64,000 nt of DNA, taken from assembly GCA_014898425.1 (NCBI GenBank), contig RCSZ01000006.1:558001-622000 (forward strand), written 5' to 3'. The stretch comes from Botryotinia globosa (taxonomy: Eukaryota > Ascomycota > Leotiomycetes > Helotiales > Sclerotiniaceae). Below, piece after piece: positions 56,301 through 64,000 of the stretch (its first letter is position 1; each line of letters begins with the position of its first letter). The notes below the pieces were generated by a model. The model did not search any database. It was not told the origin of the DNA and worked only from the letters and a program-made list of their open reading frames with translations. The position numbers and the translations under genes are program-made.

Positions 56301-59300
56301 AGAGCACATGAACCGGTAGTGCTTACTATTTGGGATATCCGGACAGGTATCTATAGGAGTACGGTAGCATTGTGTATTGGTTTCGTAGGGCTTGTGCTGC
56401 GGGAACGAGGCACAAGAATTATTAGGCTGGTATATAGAAATGAAATGATGAAAGTACGGAGTTCTGAACCAACTAGGTATTCACGGCGAATATCTCTCTC
56501 TATCTTCCTTGAAAGAAGCTTGGGGTTGTTCCAAGTGAGAGAGTGTGTATGTATGTGTATATGCGATAAATCGTTTCGGATAATTCTTGACCTGGATGAT
56601 AATAATTATCGGACTGTTGAGATTCGATTTAGATTGAGGTCCTGGGTATTGATTGTATGGTATGATGCACCAAAATTATTTCAGCGGTGTGCAAAGCATT
56701 CCGTAGACTATTGTTTTGAACCCTCAATTCCAATTCCTCGATTCATCAATTCATCGGACGAAATATTCCAATCAATCATGGCTTTTTGTACGTCAACAAC
56801 AGGGAAAACGTTGGATTAGTTCAATGTTAGCTGTAGACGATGCGTTAATCACACATCCAATCTGGATAGAGAAATGAACAATTGAGAATTAAACCTTCCG
56901 AAAGGGGAAGATGTGAGCAAATTTCCCCATCAGAAAGTTGGGGGGGTGGTTGTACGGAGTACAGGAATGATTGTTTAATCGAGGCAACACAATGCAATGG
57001 TAAGACTTGGTTGGATCAATCGTGGATATTAATATACAAGCAACCCCTTGAAAGAAACGATGGATTAGTTTGCTCGGCCCGCTGCAGGACGGTTTTCGCC
57101 TTTTTTGCTGGACTACTCCAGTCTCCATAGTATGTATGTATGGTCCAGGAGCAAGTCTTGTCAATATGTCGGCGATTAAGCCTATATAGGTAAGATTACA
57201 CATGATGAGACTCGCTAGATCATTTCATATATTCCCTTGTTCTTAGCTTCTTTACCAAGTGCCACTCAGCTGGCAACTTATCAGCATGGGCTCCCCCAGT
57301 ATGTTCCTTGTCGATCTTTCAGAGACTTATCTACGGACTACTTACCTGAGTATAGTGAGAGACGTGGAGTGGAGTATTTCATCTCTCTGAACCTCTCATT
57401 GCTACCTTTACTCTAAATAGACGATTGGTGAAAGGTATGCGAGCAGAATCTGGCAGGTCTGATGCTGATTGTATCTAGCGACATTCCCCCTGGCAACATG
57501 AAAAGGTGTAGGAGTAGGGGGGTTTTATTGATTTCTTTGCATATATAGATACATATAGGCAAAATTAGCTTTCGTTGAAGGGAACACATAATTGGAAGAA
57601 GAGGAAAATGCAGCCAGTACAGGCAGGTAGGGTCAGCACGGCTCAATCTGACACTCTGCTTTGTGAGTGACCCATAGTAAAACCAATGAATTTTTTAATT
57701 CGCTGTCTGCAACGCTACCATGATCCATGCTAATATGCAATGCGAGGGTGACCTCGTTCCGCGCCGCTTTCGCGGGCGGGAATGCACCATCTAGAAACAA
57801 GACTAACGGGTGCCCGCATGAACAGAAAGTAATGTGACTGTCAGATGTAGTTAGCGGTGAAGGGGTCGAGCCAATGATAGAAGATAGATGGAGGGTGGAG
57901 TCAGTAGAGTGAGAATCAAGAACAAACAAGAACGGAAAACGCTTTGATGGTCAATGCAAGATGTGTTGTTGATAGTGGGGTGCCGCGTGCGAGAGGCACA
58001 GGGTCAAAATGATGGATGTTTGGCTCGTTCGAAAATGTCAATTGAGAATTGTAGCCTGATAGGTTACAGAGATACGACAGCTATTTATGTTTCCTCGTTG
58101 TAATTGGGCAAGTGGAAAGGGAGAATAATTGGATTCGTCAGATGTGGAATGAAGACCGGACATCTCGGCAAATTCCAAGGATTTTAGAGAGTTCGTTGCT
58201 CGTGTCCCGAATGTATGGTCATCCTTGGATCTTAGGAGACTGATCCGGGGTTTGAGCCGATATTGCTGTTCATCGGTCTCGCGTGAAACTTGGCGTATTC
58301 ATGTACGGAGTTTAGTTTTGCTAACAATGCGTGGATGGAATGAATTTGTGTTGTTATGTGGCTTAGCCAAACAATTTTCTCGTCTGATGTTGGATTCTGA
58401 CTGGATTGGTTCAAGTCTCGACTCTCTCACCTGAGTAAATCTCCGCATTAAATTCCCCAAACAAGTCATTGACGTCGGCATTGTCAAGTTGTCATGCGCT
58501 AGTACCACAAAAATTATAATTCTAGTCTTAATGCATTACATCTCTTGAGTTCGCCGACCTAGATGTCTTTAGCAATCGTTTGTTCGCAAATCAGTCTTTT
58601 AAAATGACAGAAATACCACTTTTAGCTGTCCCGGTGACATTCTTCGATGAGAAGGAATGTTTGAGAATTCGCTTAGAATATCTCTAAAACTGTCAAGGAA
58701 CAAATAGAAGGTATGGAACAACACTCTTTTCCCCCTTTTCATCGTCAACAGCGGCTACCTACTTACATATTTTCACGAAAACGTGATTTGGAAATTCCAT
58801 GAACCAGGGGTTTGGGTGATCACATCTCGGGTCGTTCCATAGGTATGAAGCCGACCCGGGGCTGAAAGTATCATACCACAAACAACGATGGAGCTTAATC
58901 TTTAATTTATGTTACCCGATCCTGATTTCCCCTACAAGACAATTAAGCTTACCTTTTGAAATTTTGTCAATTTGTTATTGGGGCTTCATATAAATAAAGA
59001 AGCGACACGATAAATCACTCAAATAGAACCATATATTGAAAGTTGAAATTACCCACATTTTGACATTTGATAATATATATATATATATATATATATAGAA
59101 TTTCAAGCGATGTAACATCGATGATGAACTCAAAGCTTGTAACTCTATCAAATCCACTTTCACTCACAACAATCAATGATTGTTCGAATTGACATTGAAT
59201 ATTGGACAGAGCATATTTTTAGTGTTCTAGCTTTTCCACCCTTCTTTATTAGTAGGGTTAGCATTTTGTTGATCTCGGACTCTATCTACCTTCCGATGAA

Positions 59301-59700
59301 ACCTCAAGAATAGCCTGATTGAATTTCTTTAATTATTCCAACCATACCAATTTCGAATAATTTCCGATATGTTTCTTCTTTCCCTTCTTTGTTGCTTCCC
59401 TCTTCTCTCGTTTACGTTGACTTCGTAGGATGATACGACGACGCTTATTATTGACATCTGCAAGACCTTGTGAATCATTTGGGGGAATTTGGAACGGACC
59501 CCTTCATCGCGTACGGTTATTCCCGTCCTCCCGCTGGGCTACAGACGATCCTTTCGTCTGTTCGGCATAAGCTTCATTCCACTGTTTATGACAATTACAA
59601 GCTACTGTAAGCTCGTTGAGTCAATATCCTGACATACTTCAAACCATGAACATTTTACGGGAGGGTCATGTAATACAAGGGCATAAAGTGATACAAAATA
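56301..59700. other. long gene-free intergenic DNA, part 2
   Basis: The longest frame (56319-56819, +) has no recognisable domain and an irregular composition, so it is not called. An (AT)n microsatellite of about 24 bp lies at 59072-59096. Confidence 0.5.
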
Positions 59701-61900
59701 AAATAAAATGATAATACACATCCAGGTGTACCAAAAGGCTGACATCAGATAAGTTTACCCCCTTGACCGCGTATGCTTTGTCATGATCATGCAATAAGAA
59801 TCCTGCAAATGTATGAACTGGACGGGCCGTCCAGTTTCTGACAACGGAATGTGGGAATGAATGGTGGCAGTGTGGCATGATCTTGCCGCTTTGTGGTAGC
59901 GATCTCGTCTGTTGTAGCCATGAACTAATCATGTTGTGTTTCAATCACAACGAATGCCACGTTTTTATTCCTTCCATCTGAATCGTTGGGAATTTGTAAT
60001 GAGCGCCTCGAAATGATTATGAGAATATTCCTTTGGACCACGAGGCCTTGAAGCGCGTAAGTCTAGACTTAGACAAATAATAATAGTTGAATGACAGCGC
60101 GCGCGTGTCTAAGCGTTTGAAAACGGCGCGGCCCTTGGCTGCCGACCCTCGACAGGAATGTGGGCTAAGAGGTGGTGGTAGCTGCAGGAAGCAGCATATT
60201 GCAGAGGCTTTTAAGGTATCTTCATACATGAAATTATGGAGAGAATCATGCAGTCGATAGAACATGCCATCATACCATTGAATGGAGAAGATATGCACTT
60301 TTACCTTTTGACTTTTCGCCTCAAGGGATATTTCCTTTTCCCCTACTTATTAGTGTGATCAGCTTTGAGGAATATATCCCTTTGCACAGCCTCTTTCCAT
60401 CCACCTAATAAATACATTTCTGGTGATTGGCATGATATTTAAACCGTTGTACACGGTTTGATCGTACATACCTAGTACGCCATGTCTCATCCCGACCCGT
60501 TGTCAAACTAAACCCAACGTTGTGAAAGAACATTCGGTCGATTCTACCGAGTCGTACACTTTGTTTGCTTGTCACAAAGATCGAGCCAAGAGGCTGAGGT
60601 TGTGTTGCTGCGGATGCTTCAGCGGGTACGTCTTCATTAGACCCTTGCATCTCCAACTTTCCCAATAACCAGTACTGCAGGTGCAAGAAACGCCTTATTG
60701 GCAGGGCTATTGGCTGGATGCAATTCGAAATCTATTCAGGGATTCCACGCCGTCAGACTACTGGGGTCATCAAGTTGGGTCGTGTGCGAGCAAGCAAGTA
60801 AACCCAGCCACCATTTCCCCAAGGAATTGTTTTCAACTAAACAGAAGAATGCGTCAGAGCCATTCAATTCTTGGGGGAAGAAAAGGCGAATATTTTGGAG
60901 GGAAACGAGGTCAAATTTCGGGGGTTTTGTTCCAACAACGCCAGTTGCCAACAACCACCAGCATCATCAACATCGTCATTTCAAGATTCCTGGAAACTTC
61001 AACAAAAAAGTCAAATCGAATTCAACAGGCCATGCTGAGAAGGGTTTCATATCCACTTAGAACATTACGCTTTCTCCATTCCCACGTTTCCCCGAACAGT
61101 CCACATTCTACCCGGTACCCATCCCATCTTATCCCATGCTTCCTTCTCATTCCCCTTCCGTCCCCTCCCTGAACTCTTCTAATAATCCTGGTTCTTACTA
61201 CCCACCAGACCACCTACATTTTAACACAAGACCCATGAGGATTGGTCGCCGCCTGAAGGAAGTGAATTTTTGTTCCTAGGAAAATCCCGAGTTGACATAT
61301 ATGTAACTTGGCTTTGAGCTGCGTGTATCGCAACATCGCCTTATCGATATTGTTGTATTCAAAGCCGAGAGTTGTTCAACATAACATACTATCCACGACC
61401 TAAAGGAAAGCAGCACAACTGAGCCAAAACACAACAAATGATAGCGATTTACGAAATCCGAGACACTAGATCCAAGAAGAACAAATATCATTCATCACAC
61501 GGTTGAAAATTGAACAATTTCGATGATTGTATGCTTTGCGCTTGCGACAACTTGATAAAAATAGCAATACAAAACACAACACAACAAAATAATCCTTCAC
61601 GAACGAGGGGGACGATTGAGCCACGCAATATTCCCTCTAGGTTTTTATTTTCAACACTTTGGACTTGTCTTTTGGGATGGAGTGTCACATTTTATAATCC
61701 TTTTCTTTTGATCTTTTGAAATTTTGTATGGAATAGGAGGAACAAATCCGAGGCTTCATTGCTTACCTCGAGACGGAAGCTTTGCTGACAGGACGGCAAG
61801 AAAGGCAAGGCAAGGCAAGGCAAGAAGGTTGAATCAGTTTCGCGGCATCGGGATCGGAATTGGTAGCTCTTGTCGGCAAAGCGCGTGGAGAGTAATAATA
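59701..61900. other. long gene-free intergenic DNA, part 3
   Basis: Frames such as 60681-61172 and 60698-61060 overlap in different frames of the same strand and show no known motif. An AAGGC pentamer array lies near 61803-61824. Confidence 0.45.
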
Positions 61901-64000
61901 ATACCAATTCGATCAAAGCAAGGAGGAAGCTAGAGAGTAGAGGAAAGGAAAGGAAAGGAAAGGAAAGGAAAGGAATTACCTAGTCAAGGCTCACGGGATA
62001 CTTTGTCATCTGTAAGAACACCTTTTGATACCCACTTTGGAACTCTCTCTTCGAACTTCATCATCATCACCATTCTTTCTTACCATTACTCATCAAGTTC
62101 TTTTACTTTTATCCACTTTGCTTCGAGCTCTTTTTTGGTATCAAAGTTTTTTACGGTACCATTGTTCGCCGCTATACATTCCCAGCGATCATTCTTCTCT
62201 CTTCGGTCTACCTCTTGACTCCATTACCCTTTCAAGGACGGTGACCATTTTTCACGTCTCACTTCCCTCCCTCACGTTACTTTTCCAACATGGTGTCGGA
62301 TATTTCTTCTGATTCTCGTCTCAAGAAAAGTCACACTGCATTGCTACTCTGAGATTTGAAATTAGTGCTTTGGCAGATCCAGAATATACTACCTACCAGA
62401 CTAGAGCCACACGATTGGCGCCCGACGTCCATTTTCTTTTCACTGATCATTACATCACTATATTGAATAAGCTGAAGTTTCTTCCTTGAGAGTCAGGTTA
62501 TCTAGTAGTTTAATGAAACCGTACCCGAGATACTCCTATTCCTATCCAAGTTCATAACACAAATCTCATTTCGAGGGAGGGATTGGCTCATCAACTTTGT
62601 CGCGTAGTATTTCATTCCATCGCATGAAAACTCCATAAGAATTTGAACTCTTGCAACCGTCAAGCTCGGAAAACAAGGCTCTACCCGAATACGTCTTCCT
62701 TCACACGATAGGAAGTTCATATGGAACTTGTGCCGTCGACCATAGTTCCACACTATATTCAACAATTCACACTAGACAGGCATTAGTTAAGGATACTGCT
62801 AAGAGGCGATAGTCGCATTGAATTTCAAATTGCGAAGTACCAACGTTATAGTCCTCCTAAACTACGGGATTTATTACGTCTGGAAGTTTTCCAATCATTC
62901 TTCCGATACCCTTTTTGACTTTCAAAACGGCAACCTATTTACAGGAAACCGGTATATCAGACTGGATTTCAAGAACCTTCGCAATATCTTGAGACTCAAG
63001 CAAAGCCCAGAGTCGCTGGCTGACTAAATAGCGCATTGCCGGCGAACTAGTTTAACCACGTCTATCCTTCGTTCGGATCGATCCGACCAGTAACGCGCTA
63101 TCTCAACAGGTTAGGGGTTCAAGCTCGATACGCCAAGAAGAGAATTTAATCAATCAATCAATAGCGTCACCGGCAAAACTTGAAGCATCTTATGTAGATG
63201 TCTTTGATTCCTTAGGCTACCTGATCCACCAGCTTTGAACATATATACATATTCGAAGAGCATCGCCGGTAGAAACTAGCCTAACTACAAGGTCTATATT
63301 GTGATAGTGTCATATCGATCAGAGTTTTCTCGGCGAGAAGAGTGCAACTCTAGAGAAAAGATATTCATCCTTCAAGTCAAAATTGTCGCCGGGTCATTTT
63401 CACAACTCTAGGAAAGACAGCCACAAGTACTGTTGGTCGATTTTACACTCTCTCTCACGGAAGAGTTCAAGGTGGCTACTCAAGCCTCTATCGGCCCTTT
63501 TCGTGCTAAGATTGCAGTTGTGGTATACCATCATTACAAGTGGGAGATATCACGGTTTGCCCAGCATTTGTCGACGGATAGCGATCGTCTTTGGATCGAC
63601 AACACACTCACTGTGGCACATGTGCTGGTAAAGCTCACTGTCGCTATTACTAATTTGTCCGGATTGAGTCATCGGAATTCTAAGTCGAATGCGCTCTTGT
63701 CCCAAGAAGTTGAGCGACAATACCTTGCCATCATCATTCATAAAGTTTAATGACAACATTTTCCCACCAATCGTGAGAACGACGTCAAGATCTTCGTTCG
63801 AACATCACACCAATACCATAATATTGATTCATTTCTTACGTACCCACCACGTACCTACCTATCTATTCAAATACTATCGATTACTTGGTCAGCAATTCCA
63901 ATTCCAATTTCGTCATCATATTATTATCCACCCACGATCATCAATTAATCCTCTCGCTCTTCCTTCTCCTTTGGAACATTCCGTTACACAGCTACACAGC
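61901..64000 (+). promoter_or_regulatory. possible long promoter/5' leader of a + strand gene beyond the window
   Basis: It begins with a GGAAA array (about 61939-61974). Long CT-rich stretches on the top strand follow (about 62005-62290 and 63860-64000), a composition common just upstream of and within fungal 5' leaders. No coding region is supported here; the frame 63433-63750 is unrecognised. The assignment as leader is inference from composition and the lack of a gene. Confidence 0.35.

Noticed and set aside
56319..56819. 166-codon plus-strand frame
   Set aside because: No recognisable motif, no splice-joined extension and unusual composition; likely chance in a long non-coding region.
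63040..63150. tRNA-like T-loop (GGTTCAAGCTC)
   Set aside because: The T stem pairs imperfectly and no matching acceptor, D and anticodon arms could be assembled.

Overview
The window looks like nuclear DNA of a filamentous ascomycete, most likely a leotiomycete of the Botrytis/Sclerotinia type. The evidence is genes with short introns (mostly 42-110 nt) carrying GTAAGT/GTATGT-type donors and CTAAC/CTGAC-like branch sites, a NIMA-type kinase, a cry-DASH photoreceptor with an RGG tail, fungal NACHT (NLR-like) proteins, and an extremely AT-rich block with transition-type differences between repeat arms. The species assignment is inference; the gene families are read from the sequence.

Layout. 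1-3494: 3' part of an MTC5/WDR59-like SEA-complex gene, cut by the window edge. 4300-5152: decayed RBR-type ubiquitin ligase gene. 6266-6748: two-exon gene for a small Gly/Asn/Ser-rich secreted protein. 8348-9313 (-): membrane-anchored hotdog thioesterase-like protein. 10788-12745 (-): two tandem GNAT acetyltransferase paralogues sharing the same two intron positions. 13611-17408: three-exon NACHT protein of 1232 aa. 18661-20715 (-) and 21217-23552 (+): an ankyrin/double-BTB protein and a NIMA kinase, head to head over about 500 bp. 24330-29700: gene-free AT-rich block with a 7-bp satellite, an 8-bp satellite and four terminal-inverted-repeat elements. 30176-32276 (-): cry-DASH. 32277-35876: microsatellite-rich intergenic DNA. 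35877-37391: unrecognised 504-aa protein. 38305-39970 (-): MFS sugar transporter. 41254-41630: a fifth inverted-repeat element. 42619-49929 (-): a large NACHT-ankyrin gene broken by many stops and frameshifts. 50230-64000: almost 14 kb without a supportable gene, the far end resembling a promoter or leader of a gene beyond the window.

The genes do not form one pathway. Conserved housekeeping and regulatory genes (SEA/TORC1 signalling, mitosis, light sensing, sugar uptake) are interleaved with fast-evolving material: one open and one dead NACHT gene, a dead RBR gene, a secreted-protein gene and inverted-repeat elements. Intron-exon models were built by eye from splice consensus and reading-frame continuity; all multi-exon models given as intact have total coding lengths divisible by three.
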